Shown: positions 47,164 to 57,154 of the stretch, piece after piece
Position numbering within the stretch: the first letter of the stretch is position 1
How the letters are laid out: each line of letters begins with the position of its first letter
DNA from: an uncultured Sphingomonas sp.
GTDB taxonomy: Bacteria; Pseudomonadota; Alphaproteobacteria; Sphingomonadales; Sphingomonadaceae
Length of the DNA: 64,000 nt
Direction: 5' to 3'
Assembly (NCBI RefSeq): GCF_913774285.1
Contig: NZ_CAJYHX010000021.1
Coordinates: 62,001-126,000, forward strand
The notes under the pieces: model-generated
What the model saw: only the letters and a program-made list of their open reading frames with translations
Databases searched by the model: none
What the model was told of the DNA's origin: nothing
Translations under genes and position numbers: made by a program

Positions 47164-48557
47164 TCCGAACACGCTTCCGCCAGTTGAGCGACGAGCTGAT
47201 CGGCGAAAAAGGCGGGACCTGCAAGCTGTGCCGCGCGGCCGTGCAGCCAGACGGCCGCAGCAGCCGGATCGACGCCGCTCCCGCCCTGCCCGATCTGCGC
47301 GCCCAACACGCCGGCGAGGATGTCGCCGGTGCCGGCGGTCGACAGCCAGGGCGAAGCGCCCGCGAGCACGCGCACGCTGCCGTCGGGACCCGCGATGACC
47401 GTATCGCCGCCCTTGTGGACCACGGTCGCACCGCTGGCAGCCGCTGCCTGCAACGTTCGGTCGATCTTGCTACCCGAGCCGCCAAACATCCGGTCGAACT
47501 CGCCGCCATGCGGGGTGATCCATACGGGCGCCTCACGCGCGGCGAGCGTCGCCGCCGCGGTGGTGCCGAGAAGGCTCAGCGCGTCGCCGTCCACCACCAA
47601 CGGCTTGTCGGCGGCGAGCCCCATCCGCAGGAATGCCTCGGCCCGACGATCGCGACCAAGCCCTGGCCCCAGCACAACGGCATCAATGCGGTCGCCGGCG
47701 AGGAAGTCGGCCAGATCATCGGCATCGTCAATCGTCCGCCGGACCAGCGCGTCCGGCGCCGGACCCGCAGGCTCCGGCCCGGCAAGCATCACATAGCCGG
47801 CACCGCTCGCCATCGCTGCCCGCGCGGCCAAGCGCCCCGCGCCGGGCATCGCGCCTTCCACCACCGCTAACAGTCCGCGGGTATATTTGTGGCTCTGCGG
47901 GCCCGGCGTCTTCAGCCGCGGCCGGGCAACGGTGTGCCAGGCACTGTCGACCGGGATGCCGATATCGGCAAGCAACACATGGCCGCAGCGCGACAGGCCT
48001 CCGCCGAGCACATGCGCCGGCTTGAGCGCGCCAAGCGCGACAGTGGCGTTCACGCCGCGCGGCGCTCCCAGTTCGTCGCCACTGTCGGTGTCCATGCCCG
48101 AAGGCAGGTCGATCGCCAAGGTGAAGTCGGCCCCGCGCACCAGCTCGCTCAGTACCGCGGCGGTACTGCGCTCCAGTGGACGGGTGAGCCCGATGCCGAA
48201 TAGCCCGTCGATCACCACGGGCCGTGCCGGCGCGCCGTACAGCGAGGTCGTCGGCCCCTCCCAACGGGCGTGCATACGTTCGGCAGCGCCCTGCTTGGGC
48301 GCGCCTGAGGCCGCGACGAGCACATCGAGCCCCCAGTCGCGCAAATATCGTGCAACCACATACGCATCGCCGCCATTGTTGCCGGAACCTGCGAGCACCA
48401 GCACCGGCCGCCCCATGGCGAAGCGCACCGCCTCGCGTGCCACCGCCGCGCCGGCGCGCTCCATCAATTCGTCCTGGGAAACGCCGCGCGCGAACACCGC
48501 CTCTTCGGCGGCTCGCATTGCGTCGGCAGTGAGGATGGGGGCGCCGGGCGGGATCAT
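47154..48557 (-). CDS. nnr: Bifunctional NAD(P)HX epimerase/dehydratase
   Basis: 467 residues. An N-terminal YjeF epimerase (about 8-200; GSGNNGGDAYVVARYL, and the DLPSGMDTDSG loop) is joined to a C-terminal ribokinase-like dehydratase (about 220-460; VLGPGLGRD, WITPHGGEFDRM, and LSTAGTGDILAGV with the ADP-binding Asp). It repairs damaged nicotinamide cofactors. Overlaps the rlmD start and the following lipoprotein gene by four bases. Confidence 0.95.
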   Translation of the reverse strand: MIPPGAPILTADAMRAAEEAVFARGVSQDELMERAGAAVAREAVRFAMGRPVLVLAGSGNNGGDAYVVARYLRDWGLDVLVAASGAPKQGAAERMHARWEGPTTSLYGAPARPVVIDGLFGIGLTRPLERSTAAVLSELVRGADFTLAIDLPSGMDTDSGDELGAPRGVNATVALGALKPAHVLGGGLSRCGHVLLADIGIPVDSAWHTVARPRLKTPGPQSHKYTRGLLAVVEGAMPGAGRLAARAAMASGAGYVMLAGPEPAGPAPDALVRRTIDDADDLADFLAGDRIDAVVLGPGLGRDRRAEAFLRMGLAADKPLVVDGDALSLLGTTAAATLAAREAPVWITPHGGEFDRMFGGSGSKIDRTLQAAAASGATVVHKGGDTVIAGPDGSVRVLAGASPWLSTAGTGDILAGVLGAQIGQGGSGVDPAAAAVWLHGRAAQLAGPAFFADQLVAQLAEACSECL

Positions 48558-48892
48558 GGTCCCGCTGTAACGCCCTTCATCGGCAGACGATAGCGCATCC
48601 CGCCGATCGTCACTTCGGTGGCGTTGGCGGCGTGGGCCACGGTCGCGACCTCCGCACCATCCGCCGCGGCGATCACATTGCCCTGCACCTGCAACCGGCG
48701 GAACCCGCCATCGGCGTGATGCAGGATCAGCATGTCGCCGTCGCGCTCCACCGTACAGACCGGCAACAGGGTCTCGCCGATCGGCGCGCAGGCGACTGTC
48801 TCCCCCGCTTGCACAGCGGGCTGCGACGCCGGATCGACACCGCAGCCCGCCACAAGCAAGGTCAGTGCGAGACTAGATGTCCGCGTAGACAT
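48554..48892 (-). CDS. Hypothetical lipoprotein
   Basis: 112 residues with a lipoprotein signal (LTLLVAGC, Cys17) and a short, mostly beta domain with three more Cys ([16 protein letters not shown]). It overlaps nnr by four bases on one side and ilvD by 20 on the other. Function unknown. Confidence 0.7.
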   Translation of the reverse strand: MSTRTSSLALTLLVAGCGVDPASQPAVQAGETVACAPIGETLLPVCTVERDGDMLILHHADGGFRRLQVQGNVIAAADGAEVATVAHAANATEVTIGGMRYRLPMKGVTAGP

Positions 48893-50594
48893 GGCGCTCG
48901 GCCTTGGCGCCGGGGTGCGTCACCGCCCCCTGATAGGCCGGGCCGACATTCTGCGAATAGCGGTAGAGCGCGCCCGACTGATAGTCGTTCACCCGCGGCT
49001 GCCAGCGCGCGCGGCGCTCGGCCAGCACCTCTTCGGCGACGTCGAGGTCGATCGTCCCCGCCTCGGCGTCGATGCGGATGGTGTCGCCGTCCTCGACCAG
49101 CGCGATCGGGCCGCCCTCGGCCGCCTCGGGGCCGACATGGCCGATGCAGAAGCCGCGGGTGCCGCCCGAGAAGCGGCCGTCGGTGATCAGCGCCACCTTT
49201 TCGCCCATGCCGAGGCCGTAGAGCGCCGCGGTTGTCGACAGCATCTCGCGCATGCCTGGACCGCCCTTCGGCCCTTCGTAGCGGATGATGATGACTTCGC
49301 CTTCATTGATCTGGCGGTTCTCCACCGCCTGGAAGGCATCCTCCTCGCAGTCGAACACCCGCGCCGGGCCGGTGAACTGGAGCCGGTGCATGCCCGCGAC
49401 CTTCACGATCGCGCCTTCGGGCGCCAGCGAGCCGCGCAGGCCGACGACACCGCCCGTGGGGGTGATCGGCGTCTTCACGTCGTAGATCACCTTCTGGTCG
49501 GGGTTCCAGGTGACCTGGTCGATATTCTCGCCCAGCGTCTTGCCGGTCACGGTCATGCAGCTGCCGTCGAGCAGGCCGTTGGCCAGCATCGTCTTCATCA
49601 ACATGTAGACACCGCCCGCGGCATGCATGTCCTTGGCGACATACTTCCCACCCGGCTTGAGGTCGGCGATGTAAGGCGTTGCTTTGAAAGCCTCGGCAAC
49701 GTCGTGCAGGTCGAAGTCGATGCCTGCCTCATTGGCCATCGCCGGCAGGTGCAGCGCCGCGTTGGTCGAGCCGCCGGTTGCCGCCACCACGCGCGCGGCG
49801 TTGATGAAGGCGGCGCGCGTCGCGATGTCGCGCGGGCGCAGGTTCATCTCGAGCAGGTTCATCACCTGATGCCCCGCAGCGATCGCGATTTCTTCACGAC
49901 TCTTGTACGGAGCAGGTACCATGTTGCTGTTCGGCAGGGACAATCCCATCGCCTCGCCGACGCACGCCATGGTGTTGGCGGTGAACTGGCCGCCGCACGC
50001 GCCGTGGCCCGGGCAGGCGACCTTCTCGAGCGCAGTCAAATCCTTGAGCGGGCAGTTGCCGGCGGCGAACTTGCCCACCGCCTCGAACACGTCGACCACG
50101 GTGACATCACGGTCCTCGAACCGGCCCGGCAGGATCGACCCGCCATAGACGAAGATCGACGGGATGTTGAGGCGGAGCATCGCCATCATCATCCCCGGCA
50201 GCGACTTGTCGCAGCCCGCGAAGGCCACCAGCGCGTCATAGCAATGCCCGCGCACGCTCAGCTCGACCGAGTCGGCTATCACCTCGCGGCTGACCAGCGA
50301 GGACTTCATCCCCTGATGGCCCATGGCGATGCCGTCGGTCACCGTGATGGTGTTGAACCGGCGCGGCATGCCGCCATTGGCGATCACGCCCTGGCGCGCG
50401 GCATCCGCCTGAAAATCGAGGGTTGTGTTGCACGGCGCGCTGTCGTTGCCGGCGCTCGCCACGGCGACGAACGGCTTGGCGATGTCCTCCTCGGGAATCC
50501 CCATGGCATAGTAATAGCTGCGGTGCGGCGCGCGCTCCGGCCCCACGGAAACATGGCGGCTGGGGAGCTTGGATTTGTCGAATCGGTTGGTCAT
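48873..50594 (-). CDS. ilvD: Dihydroxy-acid dehydratase
   Basis: 573 residues. Makes the 2-keto acids of valine and isoleucine. The iron-sulfur ligands are visible at [18 protein letters not shown] and CPGHGACGG; the Lys/Mg segment and the C-terminal [19 protein letters not shown] are typical of IlvD. The ATG at 50594 has no clear ribosome site. Other ilv genes are not adjacent. Confidence 0.95.
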   Translation of the reverse strand: MTNRFDKSKLPSRHVSVGPERAPHRSYYYAMGIPEEDIAKPFVAVASAGNDSAPCNTTLDFQADAARQGVIANGGMPRRFNTITVTDGIAMGHQGMKSSLVSREVIADSVELSVRGHCYDALVAFAGCDKSLPGMMMAMLRLNIPSIFVYGGSILPGRFEDRDVTVVDVFEAVGKFAAGNCPLKDLTALEKVACPGHGACGGQFTANTMACVGEAMGLSLPNSNMVPAPYKSREEIAIAAGHQVMNLLEMNLRPRDIATRAAFINAARVVAATGGSTNAALHLPAMANEAGIDFDLHDVAEAFKATPYIADLKPGGKYVAKDMHAAGGVYMLMKTMLANGLLDGSCMTVTGKTLGENIDQVTWNPDQKVIYDVKTPITPTGGVVGLRGSLAPEGAIVKVAGMHRLQFTGPARVFDCEEDAFQAVENRQINEGEVIIIRYEGPKGGPGMREMLSTTAALYGLGMGEKVALITDGRFSGGTRGFCIGHVGPEAAEGGPIALVEDGDTIRIDAEAGTIDLDVAEEVLAERRARWQPRVNDYQSGALYRYSQNVGPAYQGAVTHPGAKAERHVYADI

Positions 50595-50605
50595 GGCGCG
50601 CAAGC

Positions 50606-51337
50606 CTATGTCGCGGAAGCACCCTTTGACGCAAGAGTGTTGCGCAGAAAAAGCGTAAGCTGCTGAAGCCGCGCGGCCCAGGCGTCTACGCCCGCATCGT
50701 ACCGGATCAGGTCGTTGCGGATCTCGATGGCGATCGACGGGATGCCCTGTGCCTCGGCATGGCGATTGAGCGTGGCGTTGAGCAGGCGACCCGAATAGGG
50801 TTCGTTGTCGCCGGTGACGCAGCCTTGCGCACGCAGCCACTCCACCGCCGGACGGGCGGCGCGGGTGTCGCGATTGTAGAGGATGCCGATCTCCCAGGGC
50901 CGCGGCGTGCCGCCATGTTCGAGGCAGGGCGTGAAGCTGTGGATCGACAGGATCAGCGATGGCCGCTGGCGGCGGACCTGGTCGCGCAGCAGGCGGTGAT
51001 AGGGCGCGTGGAAACGAGCGATGCGTGCGGCCCGGTCGGCGGTTTCGTTGCCGGGGATCGCATGGCCGTCGCTGCGATGGGGGACCAGCCCGACATGGTC
51101 GGGCTCCCGGTGGAGATCGATCACCAGCCGCGAGACGGTGGCGAGGATCGCCGGGGCATCGAGCCGGGCGGCGAGCGCGCGGGTCACGGCCGCGGCGCCG
51201 ATGTCGATGCCGATGTGCAGATCGAGCAGCGCGGGATCGATGCCGAGATCAATATCGTCCGGGACTGCGTTCGAGGCATGGTCGCACAAGAGCAGCACGT
51301 CCTGCGCGTGACCGGGCAGGATTTTCGCGACGCTCAT
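50606..51337 (-). CDS. N-formylglutamate amidohydrolase-like protein
   Basis: 243 residues. The pattern [15 protein letters not shown] at the start, [30 protein letters not shown] and [10 protein letters not shown] belongs to the N-formylglutamate amidohydrolase family, whose zinc site uses these His/Asp residues. In histidine degradation HutG has this role; no hut genes are in view, so the substrate may be another N-acyl amino acid. It overlaps the crotonase gene by four bases. Confidence 0.88.
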   Translation of the reverse strand: MSVAKILPGHAQDVLLLCDHASNAVPDDIDLGIDPALLDLHIGIDIGAAAVTRALAARLDAPAILATVSRLVIDLHREPDHVGLVPHRSDGHAIPGNETADRAARIARFHAPYHRLLRDQVRRQRPSLILSIHSFTPCLEHGGTPRPWEIGILYNRDTRAARPAVEWLRAQGCVTGDNEPYSGRLLNATLNRHAEAQGIPSIAIEIRNDLIRYDAGVDAWAARLQQLTLFLRNTLASKGASAT

Positions 51338-52068
51338 GCGAACACCGGACGGCGGCGGGCATGAAATGCGGCCAGCCCTTCGGCGAGTTCAGCGCCCCCG
51401 AATGCAGCCTCGAAGGCAGCATCGAGCGCAGCGTCGTCCGGATTGCGCAGCGCACGCTTCAGCTGGCGAACGGCGGCGGGCGCATTCTCGGCGATGCGCT
51501 GGGCCAGCGCGACGGCTGCGATGCCGGCATCGGGTGCGCGGCGCTCGACCAGACCCATCCGCGCGGCCGCATCGGCGTCGATGGCTTCGCCGGTGAAGAG
51601 CAGCTCGCTCGCCCGCCCCTGCCCCACCTGTGCGGCCAGCCGGGCGACGTCCTCGCGGGGATAGCCGAGCCCGAGCCGCGCCGGCGTCACCGCGAACTGG
51701 GCACCATCCCCGGCGAGCCGCACATCGGCGACGAGGATCAGCGCCACCGCCGCACCGAAGCATCCGCCGTCGATCGCCACAAGCACCGGCATCGGCAGCG
51801 CAGCCACCGCTTCGATCCCGGCGCGCATCGCCAGCCGGAAGCGGGTGCGCGCGTGGAGATCGCTTTGCAGCTGCGGAAACTCGCCGATATCCGCGCCGGC
51901 CGAGAAGATGCCGGGCATGTCCGAGCGGAGGATGACCGCCCGGGCAGCCTCCAGTCCCATGGTGGCGGCGGCGAGCTGTTCCCAGCCGGCGATCGGCACG
52001 GCATTGCGCGCCAATCCGCGTGCGAGCGCGATCGTGGCGATCGGCCCATCCCAACGAACTTCGATCAT
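51334..52068 (-). CDS. Crotonase-fold protein lacking both usual glutamates
   Basis: 244 residues. The crotonase fold is clear (IFSAGADIGEF, PVLVAIDGGCFGAAVALI, AQFAVTPARLGLGYP). However, the two acid residues of enoyl-CoA hydratase (Glu144, Glu164 in the rat enzyme) are replaced: the first position reads VALILVAD, the second is Pro in FAVTPARLG. It is probably not a hydratase; an isomerase, hydrolase or binding role fits better. It overlaps the amidohydrolase-like gene. No clear ribosome site at ATG 52068. Confidence 0.75.
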   Translation of the reverse strand: MIEVRWDGPIATIALARGLARNAVPIAGWEQLAAATMGLEAARAVILRSDMPGIFSAGADIGEFPQLQSDLHARTRFRLAMRAGIEAVAALPMPVLVAIDGGCFGAAVALILVADVRLAGDGAQFAVTPARLGLGYPREDVARLAAQVGQGRASELLFTGEAIDADAAARMGLVERRAPDAGIAAVALAQRIAENAPAAVRQLKRALRNPDDAALDAAFEAAFGGAELAEGLAAFHARRRPVFA

Positions 52069-52207
52069 GTGGAAGGCTGTGCCCGATCCGCGCGCCCAAG
52101 TCACGCGATGGCGCGCGGGGGGACTTCCCAGTGGGAAGCGCACCCGCGGGCCAAGGGCAGACGTTCGCGATCGCGTCAGATCCGCCGTGGAGACTCTTGT
52201 CTCGAAA

Positions 52208-52227
52208 CGGTAAAGATTCGCTTACCG
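52208..52227 (-). terminator. Stem-loop after ispE
   Basis: CGGTAA (52208-52213) pairs with TTACCG (52222-52227) around an eight-base loop, immediately after the ispE stop, followed on the minus strand by TTTCG. It is a weak candidate terminator in a 161-base spacer. Confidence 0.35.
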
Positions 52228-52229
52228 GC

Positions 52230-53066
52230 TCAGCAAAGTCGGGTTGCGGCGAGCCACCATTCGGGGCGCTGCAAGGCCGCCGCCGCGGCATCCCGCGCGG
52301 CGTCGGAGTCGAACAACGCGAAGCAGGTCGCGCCCGAGCCCGACATGCGGGCGAGCAGCACGCCCGGCTGCACGGCAAGTGCCGCCAGCACGGCATCGAT
52401 GGTAGGCGCAATGGCGCGGGCCGGGGGCTCGAGGTCGTTGCGCCCCGCCCGAGCGACCGCGAGCAGTTCGCCGGTACCGATCGGACCACGGTCCACGCCG
52501 TCCCAGGCCTTGAACACCGCCGCCGTCGAGACGCCAACGCCGGGGTTGATTAACAGCGTCGGGGTGCCGGCCAGCCCCTCCAGCGGGTCCAACTGCTCGC
52601 CGCGCCCCCTGCCCTCCGCGGTGCGGCCGAGCAGGCAGGCGGGCACGTCGGAGCCGAGCGCGTCCGCAATCTCGAACAGCTTCGGGTCCGCCAGGTCCAC
52701 CCCGTGGAGCGCGGCCAGCGCACGCAGCGTCGCCGCCGCGTCCGCCGAGCCCCCGCCGATCCCCGACGCCACCGGCAAATGCTTGTCCAGCGCGATCGCA
52801 TGCGCTCCGCCGCCGAAGGCCTCGCGGAACCGCAGGGCGGCCCGCGTGACGAGATTGTCCCCCTCGCCCGCCAGCACCGCCGCGAACGGGCCGGTCAGCG
52901 TGAAGCTGTCGGCCTCCGCCCGCGTTACCCGCACGCTATCGCCATGCTCGACAAAGGCGAACAGCGTCTCCAGCTCGTGATAACCGTCCGGCCGGCGATG
53001 GCGGACGTGGAGCGCAAGGTTGAGCTTGGCGCGGGCGGATTCGGTGACGGTGCGAGGATCGGTCAT
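52230..53066 (-). CDS. ispE: 4-(cytidine 5'-diphospho)-2-C-methyl-D-erythritol kinase
   Basis: 278 residues, GHMP kinase of the non-mevalonate isoprenoid pathway. SARAKLNLALHVRHRRPDGY at the N-terminus, the ATP motif PVASGIGGGSADAAATLR, and a C-terminal motif with MSGSGATCFAL are visible. The ATG at 53066 has AGGGG five bases upstream. It lies 20 bases downstream of the TPR gene. Confidence 0.96.
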   Translation of the reverse strand: MTDPRTVTESARAKLNLALHVRHRRPDGYHELETLFAFVEHGDSVRVTRAEADSFTLTGPFAAVLAGEGDNLVTRAALRFREAFGGGAHAIALDKHLPVASGIGGGSADAAATLRALAALHGVDLADPKLFEIADALGSDVPACLLGRTAEGRGRGEQLDPLEGLAGTPTLLINPGVGVSTAAVFKAWDGVDRGPIGTGELLAVARAGRNDLEPPARAIAPTIDAVLAALAVQPGVLLARMSGSGATCFALFDSDAARDAAAAALQRPEWWLAATRLC

Positions 53067-53086
53067 CACCGCCGCCCCTAGCGCGA

Positions 53087-54673
53087 TCAGGAGGCGGCCG
53101 TCAGCCCCTCTCGCAGCTTGCGCGCGATCCGCTCGGCATCCGCCGGCGCGGCATGGATCGCCGCCGCGCGCCAGGCATAGCGCGCCTCGAACTGCCGGCC
53201 GAGCCGCCAATAGGCGTCGCCCAGATGTTCGTTGGCGGCAGAGCCCGCCGGATCGCTGCGCGTCGCGGCTTCGAGCAGCTGCGCCCCACGGGCAACCTCG
53301 CCCTGGCGGACATAGGCCCAGCCTAGTGCATCGGCGACCTCGGCATCCTCGGGCGCGATCTTGCGCGCGCGTTCGAGCAAGCGGAGCGCCTCCGCACCAT
53401 CGCCGCCATGGCGGATCAGCGCGACGCCGAGCGTCCGCAGCATCTCGGCGCGATTGGCGGCGAGTTCGGCCGCCTTGCGCAGCTCGGGCAGCGCCTGGTC
53501 CCAGCGGCCCGCCTGTTCGAGCGCAAGGCCATAATCGAGATGCAGGTCGGCGCTCCCCTCGCCGCCACGCCGTATCGCATCGGCATAGACCCGCGCTGCC
53601 GCGTCATGGCGGCCGGTATCGGTGAGCAGCTGGGCGTAGCGCTCCACTTCCAGCGGGGTCGCGCTGCGATCCTCGGCGAGCGCCCTGGCATCGGCGAGCG
53701 CGGCATCGGCGCGGCCGGCATCGCGCAGCACGGCAATGCGGCCTCCCGCGGCGCGACGGGCGAAGGGGCTGTCCTTCGGGACCTCCGCCAGCACCTGCAG
53801 CGCGAGATCCGGCGCGCCGGCGCCGTTGATGGCCTCGGCGAGCAGGATGCGCGAACGGGCCTCCTTCGGATCGAGGATCAGCGCACAGCGGGCAAGGACG
53901 ATGGTCAGCGTCGCCATCCGGTCGCCGCCCAGGTCGCTGGCCATCGCACGGAACATGCGGGACAGGGCATAGCTGATCGTCACCGGCTGCGGGCCGCCAA
54001 GGGTGCGCGCGACCGCCTCCAGCTCGGGACCGCCGCCTTCAAGCAGGAACCGTGCCCCCTCACGTCCGCGCACCGTGGCCAGGTCGATGCGGGCATCGGC
54101 ATCGCCCTCGCCTGCCAGCGTCGCCAGCGCGCCAAGCGCAGCGGAGTCGTCCTTGCCCTGCGCCAGCAGCATCAGCGCCCGTTGCAGCGCGGCATAGCGC
54201 CGGGCGAGCGCGCCCATGTCGAGGCTGTCGATCACCGCGACGCCGTCCAGCCCGCGCGCCTGGGCGAGCCAGGCGGTGAAGATCGGCATCAGGAAGTCGA
54301 AGGGTGTGCCCTTGAGCCGCTTGACCGCGTCGGCAGCACCCGTCTGGTTGCCGGCGGCAAGCGCCACCGCCATGTCGACCAGCGCCGCGTCGGGCGGCGC
54401 GACGCCGGCCTTCTCCATCACCGCCGCAGCGCGGGTGGCGAGCGCCATGTCGCCGACCATCAGCGCCTGACGATAGGCGCGCAGGGCAATCACCGGATCG
54501 TCGGGCGCCGCCGCCAGCGCCCGGCCATAGCCTTGCGCCGCGACCCCCGCCGCGCCCGCCGCATCGGCGGCACGGGCGCGGACATAGTCGGTCAGGTCCG
54601 CGGTCTGCGCCGCCGCCGGGGCAGCCAGCAGCAGCGCAAGACCAAGGCTACATGTTCGGATAATTGGGGCCAC
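53087..54673 (-). CDS. Secreted tetratricopeptide-repeat protein
   Basis: 528 residues from a GTG start. A signal peptide ends near residue 21 (APAAAQ). The rest is helical, with several TPR-like units (for example GYGRALAAAPDDPVIALRAY, LALEQAGRWDQALPELRKAA, then a clear set at the C-terminus: EDAEVADALGWAYVRQGEVA and LGDAYWRLGRQFEARYAWR). It is likely a periplasmic scaffold. Its start lies inside the etf-QO stop (26-base overlap), with AGAAGG as the ribosome site. Confidence 0.82.
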   Translation of the reverse strand: MAPIIRTCSLGLALLLAAPAAAQTADLTDYVRARAADAAGAAGVAAQGYGRALAAAPDDPVIALRAYRQALMVGDMALATRAAAVMEKAGVAPPDAALVDMAVALAAGNQTGAADAVKRLKGTPFDFLMPIFTAWLAQARGLDGVAVIDSLDMGALARRYAALQRALMLLAQGKDDSAALGALATLAGEGDADARIDLATVRGREGARFLLEGGGPELEAVARTLGGPQPVTISYALSRMFRAMASDLGGDRMATLTIVLARCALILDPKEARSRILLAEAINGAGAPDLALQVLAEVPKDSPFARRAAGGRIAVLRDAGRADAALADARALAEDRSATPLEVERYAQLLTDTGRHDAAARVYADAIRRGGEGSADLHLDYGLALEQAGRWDQALPELRKAAELAANRAEMLRTLGVALIRHGGDGAEALRLLERARKIAPEDAEVADALGWAYVRQGEVARGAQLLEAATRSDPAGSAANEHLGDAYWRLGRQFEARYAWRAAAIHAAPADAERIARKLREGLTAAS

Positions 54674-56300
54674 CACCGCCTTCTGGCACCACCCAGTTAA
54701 TGTTTTGGGTGGGATCCTTGATGTCGCAGGTCTTGCAGTGCACGCAATTCTGCGCGTTGATCTGGAACCGCAGATCATCGCCTTCCCCTACGACCTCATA
54801 CACACCGGCGGGACAATAACGCTGCGCAGGCTCGGCGTACATCGGCAGATTGTAGCCGATCGGAATATCCTTGTCCTTCAGCGTCAGATGGACCGGCTGG
54901 TCCTCCTCATGGTTGGTGTTCGAGACGAACACCGAGGAGAGGCGGTCGAAGGTGAGCACGCCGTCGGGCTTGGGATAATCGATCCTGGGCGCCTGGTCGG
55001 CGCGGAGCAGCCCCTCGTTGTCGGGCTTGTGCTTCATCGTGATCGGCCATCGCAGGCCGAGATGCTCGCTCCACATCGCCGCGCCTGCGAGCAGCGTGCC
55101 CCAGGTGTCGCCGAACTTCTTGACCAGCGGCGCCACGTTGCGGACGCCGCGCAGTTCCTTGTAGACCCAGCTCGCCTCATAGGCTTCCGGATAGGCGGTC
55201 AGCTCGTCGCTGGCCCGCCCGGCCTGGATCGCCGCGAACGCCGCTTCGGCCGCCATCATCCCGCTCTTCATCGCGGTGTGCGTGCCCTTGATCCGGGGCA
55301 CGTTGAGGAAGCCGGCACTGTCGCCGATCAGCGCGAGGCCGGGCGCCACCAGCTTGGGCACCGACTGCCAGCCACCGTCCGAAATCGCCCGCGCCCCATA
55401 GGAAACGCGCTTGCCGCCTTTCAGCAGCTCGGCAATCTCGGGGTGCAGCTTCCAGCGCTGCATTTCCTGGAACGGCGACAGCCAGGGGTTCTTGTAGCCG
55501 AGCCACACGACGAAGCCGATCGCGACCTGCCCGTCGGCCTGGTGATAGATGAACCCGCCACCATTGGCGCCGTCGGTCAGCGGCCAGCCTTGGGTGTGGA
55601 TCACCCGACCCGGCACATGCTTGGCGGGATCCACGTCCCACAGTTCCTTGATGCCGATGCCATAAACCTGCGGCTGGCTCTCGGCGTCCAGATCGAACTG
55701 GCGGATCATCTGCTTCGAGAGGTGCCCGCGGCAGCCTTCGGAGAGGAAGGTGTACTTCGCGTGGATCTCCAGGCCCGGCTGATAGTCGGGCTTGTGCTCG
55801 CCGTCCTTGGCGACGCCCATGTCGCCGGTGGCGACGCCCTTCACGCTGCCGTCCTCGTTGTAGAGCACTTCGGCGGCGGCGAAGCCGGGGAAGATCTCCA
55901 CGCCCAGTTCGCCGGCCTTCTCCGCCATCCAGCGGCAGAGATTGCCCAGGCTGCCGGTATAGGTGCCCTTGTTGTGCAGATAGGGCGGCGTGAGGAATTC
56001 CGGATAGGCGGACTTGCCCTTCTCGCTCAGCACCCAGTGATGGTTCTCGGTCACCGGCGTGCGCGCCAGCGGGCAGCCATCGTCGCGCCAGCTCGGCAGC
56101 AGCTCGTCGAGCGACTTGGGATCGACCACCGCACCCGAAAGGATATGCGCGCCGACCTCGGAGCCCTTCTCCAGCACGCACACCGAGAGCTCGGCTCCAG
56201 CCTCGTTCGCCAGCTGCTTGAGCCGGATCGCCGCGGAAAGACCGGCAGGCCCCGCGCCGACGATCACGACGTCATAGGGCATCGACTCCCGTTCGCTCAT
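54648..56300 (-). CDS. Electron transfer flavoprotein-ubiquinone oxidoreductase
   Basis: 550 residues. FAD dinucleotide fold at the start (VVIVGAGPAGLSAAIRLKQ), the ubiquinone-binding middle, and a C-terminal 4Fe-4S ferredoxin-like cluster (CPAGVYE, then CVHCKTCDIKDP). It passes electrons from acyl-CoA dehydrogenases, via ETF, to the quinone pool at the inner membrane. This suits the large acyl-CoA dehydrogenase at 12.7 kb. The start ATG 56300 is divergent from the UDG-like gene. Confidence 0.96.
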   Translation of the reverse strand: MSERESMPYDVVIVGAGPAGLSAAIRLKQLANEAGAELSVCVLEKGSEVGAHILSGAVVDPKSLDELLPSWRDDGCPLARTPVTENHHWVLSEKGKSAYPEFLTPPYLHNKGTYTGSLGNLCRWMAEKAGELGVEIFPGFAAAEVLYNEDGSVKGVATGDMGVAKDGEHKPDYQPGLEIHAKYTFLSEGCRGHLSKQMIRQFDLDAESQPQVYGIGIKELWDVDPAKHVPGRVIHTQGWPLTDGANGGGFIYHQADGQVAIGFVVWLGYKNPWLSPFQEMQRWKLHPEIAELLKGGKRVSYGARAISDGGWQSVPKLVAPGLALIGDSAGFLNVPRIKGTHTAMKSGMMAAEAAFAAIQAGRASDELTAYPEAYEASWVYKELRGVRNVAPLVKKFGDTWGTLLAGAAMWSEHLGLRWPITMKHKPDNEGLLRADQAPRIDYPKPDGVLTFDRLSSVFVSNTNHEEDQPVHLTLKDKDIPIGYNLPMYAEPAQRYCPAGVYEVVGEGDDLRFQINAQNCVHCKTCDIKDPTQNINWVVPEGGGGPNYPNM

Positions 56301-56425
56301 CCTTGTTCCCCTAAGTCCTTCGTACTAACACGGCCCTCGCGGCCACCTGTCGTCGCGCCCGCGCAACGTTCCGTCTATCCGGCGATGAAGCCAGATTGAC
56401 CCCGCCGTCAACTGGGATTCAAAGA

Positions 56426-57154
56426 ATGGGTATGGGGGCAGAACCAGACAATAGCTGGCACAAGTCGCTCGCGAGCGCACTCGAATGGTGGGATGCCGCC
56501 GGGGTCGACGTGCTCGTTGAAGACAACGTGCGCGACTGGTTCGCCAAGCCCGCCCCGCTCCGCGCCGAGCCGCAGCCCGAGCCTGCCGTAGCGGCGCCGG
56601 CGCCGGCGCTCCCGCAGACGCTACCCGAATTCCTCGCCTGGCGCATCGGCGAAACCGCACTCGAGGCCGGCTGGCACAGCCCGCTGGTGGCTCCTGCGAT
56701 CGTCGAAAATCCGGCCTGGACGATTTTTGTCGACATGCCCGAGCCCGAGGACAGCGACACACTGTGGAGCGGCCCGGCGGGCGCCTTGCTCGACCGGATG
56801 CTGGCCGCCGTGGGCCTGTCGCGCGAGTCGGTACAGCTGGTCCCGCTCTGCTTCGCGCGGCCGGCCACCGGCCAGGTGCCTGCCGACGTGGCGCCGAAGC
56901 TGGTCGAGCTCGCCACAAATTTCCTGAGCTTCGTTCAGCCGACGAAGCTGCTGCTGCTCGGCCATGCGGCGACCCGTGCCGTTCTCGGGCCGGAAGCCTG
57001 GCCGCCGGAACTTCGTTCGCACGACGTTAACCGCTACGACGCCAATACCCAGGTGGTGGCGACCTACCATCCGCGCTCGCTGATCGAGCGCCCGGCCGCC
57101 AAGAGCGAAACCTGGAAACATCTGTTGCTGCTGAGCCGGGGACCGAGCCTTTGA
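56426..57154 (+). CDS. Degenerate uracil-DNA-glycosylase-like protein
   Basis: 242 residues. A disordered Pro/Ala middle (about 48-75) is followed by a domain with the family-4/5 uracil-DNA glycosylase layout: GPAGALLDRMLAAVGLSR, PTKLLLLGHAATRAVLG, and the final HPRSLIERP motif. The first catalytic motif (GExPG..E/D) is missing; the equivalent place reads FVDMPEPEDSDT. The four cysteines of the iron-sulfur cluster are also absent. It is probably no active glycosylase. It overlaps the lytic transglycosylase by four bases (TTGA). Confidence 0.7.
   Translation: MGMGAEPDNSWHKSLASALEWWDAAGVDVLVEDNVRDWFAKPAPLRAEPQPEPAVAAPAPALPQTLPEFLAWRIGETALEAGWHSPLVAPAIVENPAWTIFVDMPEPEDSDTLWSGPAGALLDRMLAAVGLSRESVQLVPLCFARPATGQVPADVAPKLVELATNFLSFVQPTKLLLLGHAATRAVLGPEAWPPELRSHDVNRYDANTQVVATYHPRSLIERPAAKSETWKHLLLLSRGPSL

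Noticed and set aside
48732..50666. 644-residue open frame antisense to ilvD
   Set aside because: Composition of a shadow frame (Arg/His/Asp heavy); the opposite strand has a complete IlvD with all cysteine ligands.
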